Of a stretch of 64,000 nt of DNA, positions 53,326-62,439 are shown one piece after another. Below the pieces are notes generated by a model. It was not told the DNA's origin, ran no database searches, and worked only from the letters and a program-made list of their open reading frames with translations. This DNA is from Variovorax boronicumulans (GTDB lineage Bacteria > Pseudomonadota > Gammaproteobacteria > Burkholderiales > Burkholderiaceae_C): NCBI RefSeq assembly GCF_019352895.1, contig NZ_JAAAFX010000004.1:2220245-2284244 (forward strand), given 5' to 3'. The translations under genes were made by a program, and so were the position numbers. Position 1 is the stretch's first letter. Each line of letters opens with the position of its first letter.

Positions 53326-54269
53326 TACCGGATCCTCGGATCGAGCAGCGTGTAGGAGACGTCGATCAACAGATTGATGAGCAGGTAGGCAAAGCTGAAC
53401 ATGAGCACGACGCCCTGGATGACCGGATAGTCGCGGCGCAGGATGGCGTCCACTGTCAGGCGACCAATGCCCGGGATGGCGAAGACGCTTTCGGTGACAA
53501 CGGCGCCACCGATCAGCATGGCGATGCCCAGGCCGATCACCGTCACGATTGGCACCGAGGCGTTCTTCAGCGCGTGGACGAACAGCACGCCCTTGCTGGC
53601 CAGACCCTTGGCGCGCGCAGTGCGGATGTAGTCTTGCTGTAGGACTTCAAGCATCGTCGTGCGGGTGATTCGGGCGATGAGCGCGACGTAGCCGAAACTC
53701 ATGGTGAGTGCCGGTAGGATGAGCCGCTGCAGCCATGGCCAGAACCCTTCCGAGAAAGGCACGTAACCCTGCACCGGAAGCCATTGAAGTTGCAGTGCGA
53801 AGATCCACGCGATCAGGTAGCCGATGGCGAACACCGGCACGGAGAATCCAAAGACCGCGAAGGCCATGATCGCGCGATCGAAGAAACTGCCCGACTTCCA
53901 TGCTGCGATCACACCCAGCGGTACTGCCACGGTCACTGCGAGCACGAGCGTCATGACGAGCAGAGACCCAGTGGCTTCGAGCCGTTGTGCAATGAGCGCG
54001 GTCACGGGCGTGCCGGTGAAGATCGATTTGCCCAGGTCCAGATGCAGGACGCGCCAGGCCCAGTCACCGAATTGCGCGAGGAACGGCCGGGACAGGCCGA
54101 GGCTTTCGCGGATGCGCGCCAGATCTTCCGGCGTGGCCTGGTCGCCTGCAATCATCGCGGCGGGATCACCTGGTGCCAGGTAGAGCAGACTGAAGATGAA
54201 AAAGGCCACCAGTGCCATGACTGGAAGGGCGGCGCCGGCACGGCGGAGGATGTAGGCGAACATGCTCAT
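53322..54269 (-). CDS. Peptide-type ABC importer permease, DppB-like
   Basis: Permease of 315 residues. YILRRAGAALPVMALVAFFIFSLLYLAPGDPA is the family start, recognised by LLYLAPGDPA, and the EAA-type loop is DYIRTARAKGLASKGVLFVHALKNA. The ATG at 54269 overlaps the SDR stop (ATGA), so it is translated with the catabolic genes. Pairs with the DppC-like permease. Confidence 0.9.
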   Translation of the reverse strand: MSMFAYILRRAGAALPVMALVAFFIFSLLYLAPGDPAAMIAGDQATPEDLARIRESLGLSRPFLAQFGDWAWRVLHLDLGKSIFTGTPVTALIAQRLEATGSLLVMTLVLAVTVAVPLGVIAAWKSGSFFDRAIMAFAVFGFSVPVFAIGYLIAWIFALQLQWLPVQGYVPFSEGFWPWLQRLILPALTMSFGYVALIARITRTTMLEVLQQDYIRTARAKGLASKGVLFVHALKNASVPIVTVIGLGIAMLIGGAVVTESVFAIPGIGRLTVDAILRRDYPVIQGVVLMFSFAYLLINLLIDVSYTLLDPRIRY

Positions 54270-55057
54270 GCACTCCCGGCGGCTGCCCAAGCCTCATCGA
54301 CTGCGGAGGGTGATTCCGGCAGGCTCTGTCCGCCGTCAACGATCAGCGCATGTCCGGTGATCGCGCCCGCTTCGTGGCTCGCCAGAAACAGCGCGCCGTT
54401 GGCGATGTCGTCCACCGTCGCCAGTCGGCGAAGCGCGCTCATCCGAAGCTTTTTCTCCTGGTAGGCACTTTTCTCGTCCGACTGATGTTCCGTCCGCACA
54501 TTGCCCGGCAGCACGGCGTTGACGGTGATTCGCCATGGCGCGAGCTCGATGGCGGTACACCGCATGAAGCCGAGCTGGCCGGCCTTGCTGGCTCCGTAGT
54601 GTGCATAGCCGGGGTAGCCACCGGTGGTGCCGGTGATCGAGCCGATGATGACGATGCGGCCCTGACGCTGCGCCTTCATTGCAGGCAGGCAGGCCTGAAC
54701 GGAGAGAAAGGTTCCCTTCAGGTTGACGTCGGTCATGGCATCGAAATCGCTCGCGGTCATCTCATCGACCCTGGCGCGCGGAAAGATGCCCGCATTGGCG
54801 CAAAGAACATCGATGGCGCCATAGCGCTCGAGCGCGCTCGTTGCCATGGCCTGCATGGACTTCGGATCGGTGACGTCCGCGGCAACGCCGGAACAGCTGC
54901 CGCCGATCTCGCGGGCGGCGCGCTCCGCGTCCGCCTGGCTCCGGGCAGCGACGAGCACATTCATGCCCGCCGCCGAGAATCGCGCGGCGATCCCGCGGCC
55001 GATACCGCGGTTAGCGCCGGTGACGATGGCCGTTCGGCCCTGCATGGTCGCGAACAT
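54266..55057 (-). CDS. Short-chain dehydrogenase/reductase
   Basis: Classical SDR of 263 residues. It has the cofactor motif TGANRGIGRGIAARF, the NAG-type motif LCANAGIFPRAR, serine in IIGSITGTTGGY, and the catalytic YGASK in AHYGASKAGQLGFM. An arginine after the first strand (VAARSQ) suggests NADP preference. It shares start/stop bases with the amidohydrolase gene (TAATG) and DppB (ATGA). It probably oxidises or reduces an alcohol or carbonyl released in the pathway. Confidence 0.9.
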   Translation of the reverse strand: MFATMQGRTAIVTGANRGIGRGIAARFSAAGMNVLVAARSQADAERAAREIGGSCSGVAADVTDPKSMQAMATSALERYGAIDVLCANAGIFPRARVDEMTASDFDAMTDVNLKGTFLSVQACLPAMKAQRQGRIVIIGSITGTTGGYPGYAHYGASKAGQLGFMRCTAIELAPWRITVNAVLPGNVRTEHQSDEKSAYQEKKLRMSALRRLATVDDIANGALFLASHEAGAITGHALIVDGGQSLPESPSAVDEAWAAAGSA

Positions 55058-57321
55058 TAGGCAACCTCCGATGCCGGCTCGAAGCCCTCGAACGGCGAGG
55101 GATCGAGAAAACGCCGCAGTACGTTGCCGGTGATTCGGCTGACGTTGTTGTCGTAGTCCTTGTGCGAGAGGGCCATGCCCCAGGCGATCGAGCCAGTCGT
55201 GAACACGGCACCGCCGTGCGAGGTCGGGAAGAAGGTCATGTCCGCGCGAATTTGCGCGTTTTGGTCTCCTCCGAGACCCCGATGGCTCACGCCGAACTCT
55301 TCGGGAGAAGCGAGTCCGCCCGAGCCGAAGGCGTCTGCCGTCGCCACATGCAGGAGGTTCGGCGGAGATCCCAGACGCGCATCGACGCGGTCGATCTCAT
55401 GCCCCCCGGCGCCACCGCGCAGGCCAAAGTCGCCGATCACTTCCTCGCGGCCAATCCCTTCGAAGATGAAGGCGGCGCGTTCGTCCTGGCTGTCTGGAAG
55501 GCGCCGATAGGCGCATCCCCGGTCAAAGACCTGTGCATCGAAGCCCACGCCGACCAACCGCTGTGGCGGGCGTCCATTGCTGCGCCAGAGTCCGCTGGGT
55601 TCGCCCGTGGTGGACAGCCCGTTCTCCCCGGGCTCTCCTTCCCAGGTGCGCGTGCCTGTGAGTCCGCGCCGGATTTCAATGCAGCCCGTCTTTGCCGGAT
55701 GGAAAGCGGTTCGCCAATAGAAGCCATTTCCGCCCAGGTAAACGTGACGGCCGCCATTGTTCTGATAGGTCTCGAAGGCATCGAGCATCTGTTGCGTGTA
55801 GTACTCCGGATGGCATCCGGTCACCACGCAGCCATAGCCCGCGAGCAACTGAGCACCGTGGCGGTGAATCGCTTCGTCGGTGATCACGTCGTAGGGAATC
55901 CGGGTCTGATCGAGCCAGTCGATGATCCGCGTGTCCATCTGGTAGTAGCCGCCGCCATAGGGCCGCATGTTCAGGATGGGGCGTTTCGCGCTCGCGTAGC
56001 ACCAGCCACTGCCGTCGCTGTGCGTGTCGTAGGTCGACAGGCCCAGCTCGCGATGCTCCTGAAGGTAGGCATCGTCCAGACCGAGCACCAGCAGTTGTTC
56101 GAGCATCGCTTCGGTCGGCTGGAGATCTAGCCGGATGGCGCTGTTCGAGTAGGCGAGGAAGGTGGCGGTGGATGCAACGAAGGCGAGTCGCGCGCTTGGC
56201 CTGCCTGCTTGTGCGCCTACAAAGAAGGGAACGTGGCTTTCGACGCGCTGTCCTCCAACGTCGATCGCAGTGAGCCGCAGGGCGTAGAATCCAGAGGACC
56301 ATTCTTCCGGGATTTGGAGCGACAGGCAGGTGCTCCAGTCACAGTCGTCGATATCGTCGTCGTGGAAATGGATGGCGCCGTACTCGTCGGGCACCTCCGT
56401 CCAATGCAGCGTGCGGGCATTCCAGTTGGAGCCGGTCACGGCCCGGGTGGGCGCATTGCGCAGCGTGCCGCGAAGACCGTGGGCAGCGTGATCGCAAAAG
56501 CCGTCGCTTCCGATCGCATCGGAGAAATCCCAGGCGCCCACGAGGTCCGGATTGCCCCGCTCGGGGCGGAGCGCTGCGGCGCTGGCCTTCAGCGCGTCGG
56601 CACCGAGTACCGCTGCATGCAGGCGAGGCCGATCGATCTTGCCGTTGAAGTGCGCCGCGCCAAGCCGCTCGGCACCCGCATCGCGCAGATGCGCGGCGAA
56701 GCTCAGTGCGATCGAACGCGGCCACGCGACCTGCCTCGGTGCCGAGCCGGCACCGAGGCCGCTGCAGTCCCGTCCACCTGAGCGGTCGAGACTGTGTTGA
56801 AAGACGCGCATCTCGCCGGTCAGGGCGTCGAAGCTCGCGCCCACGAAGGCCCACTCGCGCTCCATGAGCGACCGCCCGGTGCTGGCGCTGTGCACGCCTG
56901 AAGTTGTGCCGATCGTGAAGGCCACGCCGCCTTGGGCATCGAGGCCCAAGCGCCAGCCTTCCTCGGTATCTGCCCGCCACCTTGCGATGACGGTTTGCTC
57001 TCCGGCGGCGAGCAAGGTCGGCCAGATCCAGCATCCGACGCTGAAGGACTGGAGGTTTCTCAGAACGGGTGCGTCGTCGACCAGACCGCACGACCCTGGG
57101 TGAATGGGTTGATGCGTCAGCCCGACGTCCCCGTCGATGGCAGACGGCATCGCCTGGAGCTTCACCCCGGGGCCGGCAGGGTCCGGGTCGCCGCAGCGAA
57201 TCTTCACGACTTCGACCCGCGCGCTGCGCAGGGTTTCGCTGCTGAGCTTGAACTCCACGGTCGACCCGCTCGTGGCCTCCAATGGCGAGGCATAGCCGAT
57301 CACGGCAACAGTATTGAGCAT
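55057..57321 (-). CDS. dmfA2: N,N-dimethylformamidase-like amidohydrolase, large subunit
   Basis: Large subunit of an iron amidohydrolase like DMFase, 754 residues from the ATG at 57321. Residues about 85-255 are a LamG-like insert (FSVGCWIWPTLLAAGEQTVIARW; HFNGKIDRPRLH). The C-terminal half is the catalytic region: LAYSNSAIR, STYDTHSDGSGWCY, NMRPYGGGYYQMD, TGCHPEYYTQQMLDAF and YLGGNGFYWR. In the Paracoccus enzyme one iron is held by two tyrosines and a glutamate; likely equivalents here are Tyr391, Tyr431 and Glu506, but that is inference. Family members hydrolyse dimethylformamide to dimethylamine and formate; the neighbouring genes suggest a larger amide here. Eight bases separate it from the small-subunit stop. 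Confidence 0.85.
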   Translation of the reverse strand: MLNTVAVIGYASPLEATSGSTVEFKLSSETLRSARVEVVKIRCGDPDPAGPGVKLQAMPSAIDGDVGLTHQPIHPGSCGLVDDAPVLRNLQSFSVGCWIWPTLLAAGEQTVIARWRADTEEGWRLGLDAQGGVAFTIGTTSGVHSASTGRSLMEREWAFVGASFDALTGEMRVFQHSLDRSGGRDCSGLGAGSAPRQVAWPRSIALSFAAHLRDAGAERLGAAHFNGKIDRPRLHAAVLGADALKASAAALRPERGNPDLVGAWDFSDAIGSDGFCDHAAHGLRGTLRNAPTRAVTGSNWNARTLHWTEVPDEYGAIHFHDDDIDDCDWSTCLSLQIPEEWSSGFYALRLTAIDVGGQRVESHVPFFVGAQAGRPSARLAFVASTATFLAYSNSAIRLDLQPTEAMLEQLLVLGLDDAYLQEHRELGLSTYDTHSDGSGWCYASAKRPILNMRPYGGGYYQMDTRIIDWLDQTRIPYDVITDEAIHRHGAQLLAGYGCVVTGCHPEYYTQQMLDAFETYQNNGGRHVYLGGNGFYWRTAFHPAKTGCIEIRRGLTGTRTWEGEPGENGLSTTGEPSGLWRSNGRPPQRLVGVGFDAQVFDRGCAYRRLPDSQDERAAFIFEGIGREEVIGDFGLRGGAGGHEIDRVDARLGSPPNLLHVATADAFGSGGLASPEEFGVSHRGLGGDQNAQIRADMTFFPTSHGGAVFTTGSIAWGMALSHKDYDNNVSRITGNVLRRFLDPSPFEGFEPASEVA

Positions 57322-57329
57322 GGTGGGCG

Positions 57330-57671
57330 TCAGTCCAGATTCAGATTGGAGAGCGAGTGACCCGTCAACGCTTCCCAGCGCAGGCAGAACACGGCCCATT
57401 CGGCATCCGCGAGGCGTTCGAACAGGCGTTCGGGGAAGGTCTTGAGAGGCTCGCCGCGACTGGCTGGCAGCTGCGCGAGCATCCAGCGCTTTCCGGGCTC
57501 CATCGTGAGCAACACATGGCGCAAGCCCGCACCGGACCAGCGCATGCGGTAGAGCACCAGCTGTAGTTCATGGCTGTAGTGACCGCGTGGTGTGCGCCGA
57601 AACTCGCGTGCCAGATCCAGGCGCGTCGGATCGATCGGATAGTGGGCCTGCTGGGCAGTGGTTGTGAGCAT
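57330..57671 (-). CDS. dmfA1: N,N-dimethylformamidase-like amidohydrolase, small subunit
   Basis: Small all-alpha partner of 113 residues. HYSHELQLVLYRMRWSGAGLRHVLL and the closing RLFERLADAEWAVFCLRWEALTG resemble the small subunit of DMFase, which is about the same size and also precedes the large-subunit gene. It is short and its assignment depends partly on the downstream gene. It lies 27 bases after the binding-protein stop in the same operon. Confidence 0.75.
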   Translation of the reverse strand: MLTTTAQQAHYPIDPTRLDLAREFRRTPRGHYSHELQLVLYRMRWSGAGLRHVLLTMEPGKRWMLAQLPASRGEPLKTFPERLFERLADAEWAVFCLRWEALTGHSLSNLNLD

Positions 57672-57698
57672 GGGTGCGGTGTTCCGGACGAGAAAGGC

Positions 57699-59270
57699 TC
57701 ACGCCTTCTTGACGTTGTAGAACAGCGGAGATCCATCCAGGATGCCGCTGATGCTCTTGCGGTAGGCGGCGGGCTGGAGCAGGAGCCCCGTCGGGATGTA
57801 GGGCACGTCCTGGAAGGCTTGCAGTTGCATCTCCCGGGCAATGCGCTGTTGATCGGGCGTGGTCGATGCGCCGAAGTAGCTCTCGAGCAACGCTTCGTGT
57901 TTTGCGCTCGCAGGCCAGCCGAAGGGCCCCTTGGCACCTGTGCCCCGCATGTAGGTGTGCAACGGCGGCGCGGTCGTGATAACGCCCGGAACGAAGTTGC
58001 AGAAGACGCTCCAGCCGCCCTTGTCGATGGGCTGCTTGGAGGCAAGGCGCTGCAAGACGGTACCCCAGTCCAACGATTGGTAGTCGAGGTTGAGACCCAC
58101 GCGCTTGAAATAGTCTCCCGCCACCTCGCTCATCGCGTTGAGAACGGCAAAGTCTGTTGGCACCAGCATGACGATCTTCTCGCCCTTGTAGCCCGCTGCG
58201 GCGAGGTCCTTTTTTACCTTGTCGATGCTGCGTGCACTGGTCAGGGCCGACATCCCAGCATCGTTGGCTGATGGCGTTCCGGGCAGGAAGAAGCCAACGT
58301 TGTCGCGCCAGCGCAGCTTGTCTTCTCCCATCGCCGCCATCATGTAGTCGGACTGGGTGATGCCCGCGAGCAGGGCGCGACGCACGGCGGCATTGTCGAA
58401 CGGCGCATTGAGCTGATTGAACCGGATCATCGCCATCGAGCCGGCCTTGTCGTGTACCTGGACGTTGATGTCCTTGTGGCCGCGCAGCACAGGGATCAGG
58501 TCGGGAATAGGTTGCTCCCACCAGTCGACTTCGCCGGACTGGAGGGCCGCCGCAGCCGTGGCTGCATCGGGAATGGTGTGCCATTCGACGCGGTCGACAT
58601 AGGCGATCTTGGCGCCCGAGGTAAACGCCGGTGTGCCCTCGCGTGGTACGTAGCCTGCGAACTTCTGATAGACCGCCCGCGACCCTGGCACCCGCTCGTC
58701 CGAGACGAAGCGGAACGGACCACTGCCGATCATTTCTGTGACCTGTACGCCGGGATCCGTGGCCGCGAGGCGTGCCGGCATGATCGGGCACATACCGCTG
58801 GTCTTGCTCAGTGCGAGCGGCAGCAGGGGAAACGGCTTCTTGAAGCGAAAGCGCAGCGTCCGGTCCGTCGGCGCACTGAGCTCGTCGAGCTGCCCGCGCA
58901 TCAGTTGGCCCAGCACATCGACCTTGGACCAGCGCTCGATGCTGGCAATCGCATCGCGTGCGAGTACCGGCGTGCCGTCGTGGAACGTGAGCTTGTCGCG
59001 CAGCGTGAGCGTCCAAGTCTTTCCGTCGTCTGTAATCTGATGTCCCGACACCATCTGCGGCTGAGCCTGGAACTGATTGTCGACCCCATAGAGCGTGTCG
59101 AAGACCATCATCGCGTGATTGCGCGTGACGAGGCCTGTGGTCTGCACTGGATCCAGGAGCGCGAGATCGGCCTGTGGCACGAACTTGAGTACCTTGGCTG
59201 TCTGCCCGATCGCGAGCGCTGGGAACAAGCTGCCGGCTGCGCCGGCCTTGAGTAGATCTCTGCGTTTCAT
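57699..59270 (-). CDS. Family 5 periplasmic binding protein of the peptide-type importer
   Basis: Peptide/nickel-type binding protein of 523 residues. The N-terminus MKRRDLLKAGAAGSLFPAL resembles a Tat or Sec signal (adjacent arginines). LTFHDGTPVLARDAIASIERW is the family signature region, and SGPFRFVSDERVPGSRAVYQKF follows. Members carry peptides, opines, glutathione or other amides. It is separated from its permease and ATPase genes by the dmf and SDR genes but is in the same operon, so it probably captures the pathway substrate. Confidence 0.88.
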   Translation of the reverse strand: MKRRDLLKAGAAGSLFPALAIGQTAKVLKFVPQADLALLDPVQTTGLVTRNHAMMVFDTLYGVDNQFQAQPQMVSGHQITDDGKTWTLTLRDKLTFHDGTPVLARDAIASIERWSKVDVLGQLMRGQLDELSAPTDRTLRFRFKKPFPLLPLALSKTSGMCPIMPARLAATDPGVQVTEMIGSGPFRFVSDERVPGSRAVYQKFAGYVPREGTPAFTSGAKIAYVDRVEWHTIPDAATAAAALQSGEVDWWEQPIPDLIPVLRGHKDINVQVHDKAGSMAMIRFNQLNAPFDNAAVRRALLAGITQSDYMMAAMGEDKLRWRDNVGFFLPGTPSANDAGMSALTSARSIDKVKKDLAAAGYKGEKIVMLVPTDFAVLNAMSEVAGDYFKRVGLNLDYQSLDWGTVLQRLASKQPIDKGGWSVFCNFVPGVITTAPPLHTYMRGTGAKGPFGWPASAKHEALLESYFGASTTPDQQRIAREMQLQAFQDVPYIPTGLLLQPAAYRKSISGILDGSPLFYNVKKA

Positions 59271-59322
59271 GCGGTTTTCCTGGAACTGGGGTGAGAGGGA
59301 AGGATGAGGGCGCGGACCGCCG

Positions 59323-60621
59323 TCAGGCCGGTACCGAGGCCAAGGCGGCCCGACGAATGCGTTCGATCACGCGTGTGTCGCCCTGCGCGGGCAGTCCGTT
59401 GCGCGTCTTGCGCAACTCGGCAAAAGCGTCGTCCGTCCGCTCGAGCGTCAGGGCGACGTCTTCGGGCGTGAGCGCCGAATTGATGAACATGTTGTGGTAC
59501 GGATGAAGGTACACGCCGCGCCGGATGGCGGCGGCCGTCCATGCATAGCCGATGCGCATGTCGGGGTCGTCGGCAAAGAAAATCTGCGGCATCTGCACGG
59601 GACCCGTTTGGCGCAGCGTGAACCCGTGACTGCGAGATTGGGCCTCCAGCCCGTCGCGGAGCAACTGTCCCGTGTGCGCAATGCGCTCCAGATAGTCGGT
59701 GTCGCGGATCTGATGCAACGTGGCGATGGCGGCCTCCATCGGAACGGCCGAGAACCAGAACGACCCTGTCACGTAGATGCGCTGTGCGGCATCGCGCGCC
59801 TTGTCCGATCCCAGTAATGCCGAGATCGGATGGCCGTTGGCGATCGCCTTGCCCCAAGTGCTGAGGTCGGGTCGAACGCCAAGTGCCGACCAGCTGCAGT
59901 CACGCGCCATGCGGAATCCTGCGCGCACATCGTCGACCACCAGGAGCGCGTCGCGCTCATCGCAGATACGGCGCACTTCTCTCGCATAGGCTGCGTCGGG
60001 CAGGTACTGATCGCTGAAAGCCTCATGCCGGAACGGCGTCGCAAAGATGCCTGCCAAGTCATCACCCGCTGATTCAACGGCTGTGGCGAGACTGGCAAGG
60101 TCGTTGTAGCGGAAGGGGATGATGTGTGCGCGGTCTTCGGCTGTGCCGCCAGCCGTCTGTGGCAGGCACCACGGCGACGCGCCGTGATAGGCCCCCTCTG
60201 CCAGCAGCACCTTGCGGCGCTGCCGATAGGCTCGCGCGCAGACGAGCGCCATGGCCGTTGCGTCGGTGCCGTTCTTGCAGAACATGGCCCAGTCGGCATG
60301 GGTCACGGTATCGACGAACAGTTCTGCGAGGCGAACCATCGCATCGCTGGGCCCTGTCATCGTGTCGCCTCGAAGGGCCTGCGCGCGTGCGGCCGCCTCG
60401 ACCTTTCCATTGCCGTAGCCCAGCAAGTTGGGGCCATAGGCGCACATGTAGTCGATGTACTCGTTGTCGTCCACATCCCACAGGCGCGAGCCTGCTGCAC
60501 GCCGGAAGAACTGAGGGAAATCCGCAGGAAGCAGGCGGGTGGATTCGTGGCCGTAGATGCCGCCCGGGATGACCCGCTCTGCACGCGCCTTCAGCGCCTT
60601 GTTCTGAGTGTTGGTCCACAT
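59323..60621 (-). CDS. Class III PLP aminotransferase (GSA-aminomutase-like)
   Basis: Fold-type I PLP enzyme of 432 residues. NEYIDYMCAYGPNLLGYGN and AMFCKNGTDATAMALVCARAYRQRRKVL match the glutamate-1-semialdehyde aminomutase branch, cited by FCKNGTDATAMAL. Asp231 in VVDDVRAGFR pairs with the pyridine nitrogen, and Lys258 in WGKAIANGHP forms the Schiff base. It is not the housekeeping HemL: the GSA-type branch includes many catabolic amine or amino-acid transaminases. It is the first gene of the operon, directly downstream of the repeat-bearing promoter region. Confidence 0.88.
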   Translation of the reverse strand: MWTNTQNKALKARAERVIPGGIYGHESTRLLPADFPQFFRRAAGSRLWDVDDNEYIDYMCAYGPNLLGYGNGKVEAAARAQALRGDTMTGPSDAMVRLAELFVDTVTHADWAMFCKNGTDATAMALVCARAYRQRRKVLLAEGAYHGASPWCLPQTAGGTAEDRAHIIPFRYNDLASLATAVESAGDDLAGIFATPFRHEAFSDQYLPDAAYAREVRRICDERDALLVVDDVRAGFRMARDCSWSALGVRPDLSTWGKAIANGHPISALLGSDKARDAAQRIYVTGSFWFSAVPMEAAIATLHQIRDTDYLERIAHTGQLLRDGLEAQSRSHGFTLRQTGPVQMPQIFFADDPDMRIGYAWTAAAIRRGVYLHPYHNMFINSALTPEDVALTLERTDDAFAELRKTRNGLPAQGDTRVIERIRRAALASVPA

Positions 60622-60921
60622 GAGAGCTCGTCCTTGAAGAGGTTGAAGTTGAAGAAGCGATTGGCAATGCAGTCAGAGTGACTCGCATCGTTAATCGATA
60701 TTACTTGATAGAAAATTCGACTTCAATCGATATTCGCCCTCATAAAGCAAATTCGCCTATGTGGTGCGAAACGCACCTGAATGGCTCATTTGTATAGGTG
60801 AGTAAGCGCGGAATCCCTGTATCGCTGCAAGTACTGCAAGGAAAATGCCAAGCCGAAACTTACTTGTAGATTATTCGACTATCAACAGGGAAAACCAGCA
60901 CGATGCAGGACGCACCAGGCC
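60622..60921. promoter_or_regulatory. Promoter region of the amide operon with repeated operator-like elements
   Basis: An AT-rich 300-base gap, unlike the rest of the window, between the aminotransferase start and the TetR stop. Two repeat pairs stand out. AATCGATATT occurs at 60693-60702 and 60725-60734, 32 bases apart (three helical turns). A longer unit, TTACTTG, six or seven variable bases, then ATTCGACT, occurs at 60701-60722 and 60860-60880. They could bind the TetR-family protein encoded just beyond. No small gene is seen here. Confidence 0.6.
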
Positions 60922-61569
60922 TCAGGTCCTGGGCGTCAGCACTTCGGGCATGAAGCAGCGCAGATAGGAGACTGCAGCGCGAACGGATTCGACGACGTAG
61001 TCGTCCGTGATTCGTCCGTGAGCGCTATACGAAAGTGCCCACACCCCATCCGAGATAGCGAGGGCCACGCCCACGCGCCGTTCGAAGTCCGAGATCGGCG
61101 GCGTCTCGAAGTACCTGGAGAACTGGTCCACCCTCAAGCGAGTCAGCACGGTATTGCCGTGCATGTCGAGGTTGCGGACCTGCACGCTGACTCCCGCACC
61201 CATGAAGAGTCGCAGCGCGGCTGGATGTTCGTTGAGATAGGACGAAGACCGCAGTTGATTGCGCTTGACCATCTCCTGCCAGGTCTGCGGAACGGGATCT
61301 TGAGGCTGCGAGGCGAGACGCCAGAGTTCGGTGTGATAGCGCTGCGCAAGCGCGACGAATGCGGCGTTGCGATTCGGAAAGAAGTGGTAGACCGAAGCCA
61401 GTGGCACGGCGCTCAGTTCCGCGATCTGGGCCAGGCTCACTTCATCGTTGAGGCTTTCGGCTAGCAGGCGCTCTGTCGCGTCGAGCAAGGCGTCGAATCG
61501 CTCCTGTGCATGCTTTCGCACAGGGTTTCTGGGTCCGCTGCGCGGCCTCGCGATGGGTTCGGAGTTCAT
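60922..61569 (-). CDS. TetR-family regulator, probable controller of the amide operon
   Basis: TetR-type regulator of 215 residues. The helix-turn-helix lies at about 22-70 (LLAESLNDEVSLAQIAELSAVPLASVYHFFPNRNAAFVAL), cited by SLAQIAELSAVPLASVYHFF, and a helical ligand-binding domain follows. Same strand as, and immediately upstream of, the amide operon, with its own promoter beyond 61569. Position suggests it represses the aminotransferase promoter and responds to an amide or amine. Confidence 0.85.
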   Translation of the reverse strand: MNSEPIARPRSGPRNPVRKHAQERFDALLDATERLLAESLNDEVSLAQIAELSAVPLASVYHFFPNRNAAFVALAQRYHTELWRLASQPQDPVPQTWQEMVKRNQLRSSSYLNEHPAALRLFMGAGVSVQVRNLDMHGNTVLTRLRVDQFSRYFETPPISDFERRVGVALAISDGVWALSYSAHGRITDDYVVESVRAAVSYLRCFMPEVLTPRT

Positions 61570-61806
61570 TCAGTTTGCCATTGAGACGTCCACGCGAAAA
61601 AGCGTCGATCTGCTGCGCATCGTAGCGCCTGGCTTTCAGGGTCGGTCGGCAGGCGGCGTCTTGATGCAGCGCTCGATGTCGTCAGATTGCGAATGACGCA
61701 ATTGCGACCTGAGCAGTTCGGTCTGCGACGCCGGGGAGCGCTGATCGGTGATGGTGCAGGTGTTCGAGGCAGCGGGTGGATTTCTCTCGGTCGGCTTGAA
61801 TCGTGT

Positions 61807-62190
61807 TCAGCGTTCACGCTGCGCATTCGCCTCGGTCTGGATGGTCTTTCTGCGAACGATCAGAAGGAACAGAAGGCAGGCCAGCGCCAGAAGCCCGAAG
61901 AAGGCGAAGCCGATCATCGAGTTTTCCGAGCCGATGTCATTGAGCAGGGTGAGGGCGTCCAGCGCAACGTACAGGCTGTAGGCCAGCGTGGGCGCAAACA
62001 GCACGATCGACACGATCTTGACGGGCGCGCTGTGGCGCAGGAGCAGCAGGATCCCCAGCACGACCGATGCGACCAGCAGCAAGGGCACACCGACCACCAG
62101 CGTGAGCAGGCCGTGCGGGTCGGCGAGGGCCGCGGGTGAACACAGTGCAAGGGCGGCGGCGGCGGCCCAGAGTCGCGGGGATGTTCTCAT
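61807..62190 (-). CDS. Small membrane protein, unknown function
   Basis: Hypothetical protein of 127 residues from the ATG at 62190. A probable signal peptide (LWAAAAALALCSPAALAD) is followed by three hydrophobic segments (LLTLVVGVPLLLVASVVLGILLLL; IVSIVLFAPTLAYSLYVAL; MIGFAFFGLLALACLLFLLI), cited only by position at about 28-52, 58-78 and 92-112. A charged tail ends the protein. No motif identifies it. The 237 bases between it and the TetR gene hold nothing I can support. Confidence 0.6.
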   Translation of the reverse strand: MRTSPRLWAAAAALALCSPAALADPHGLLTLVVGVPLLLVASVVLGILLLLRHSAPVKIVSIVLFAPTLAYSLYVALDALTLLNDIGSENSMIGFAFFGLLALACLLFLLIVRRKTIQTEANAQRER

Positions 62191-62439
62191 GGGCGCTAAG
62201 TTAACCCAGGCGGTGCCACTTTTCCATCCGACTTGGCGGGGTGGGCGCATGGGCATGCTGAAGTGCGTACGTGCGCTTCCGGCAAGACTTGATGCTGATG
62301 CTGTCCACCGGACGCAGTGCTTCCCGGCTCGTTCCTGTCGGTTCTTTTCACAGCGCCCTGCCTTTTCGCTTGCCCTGCCGGTCGTGCGCGCCGCATCATC
62401 CGGTGCCTGCATGGACGGCGAAAAAAAAGGAGATCCAGA

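Noticed and set aside
59323..60621. Calling the aminotransferase HemL for haem synthesis
   Set aside because: It sits in a catabolic operon, and the GSA-like branch contains many catabolic transaminases. Nothing else here belongs to tetrapyrrole synthesis.
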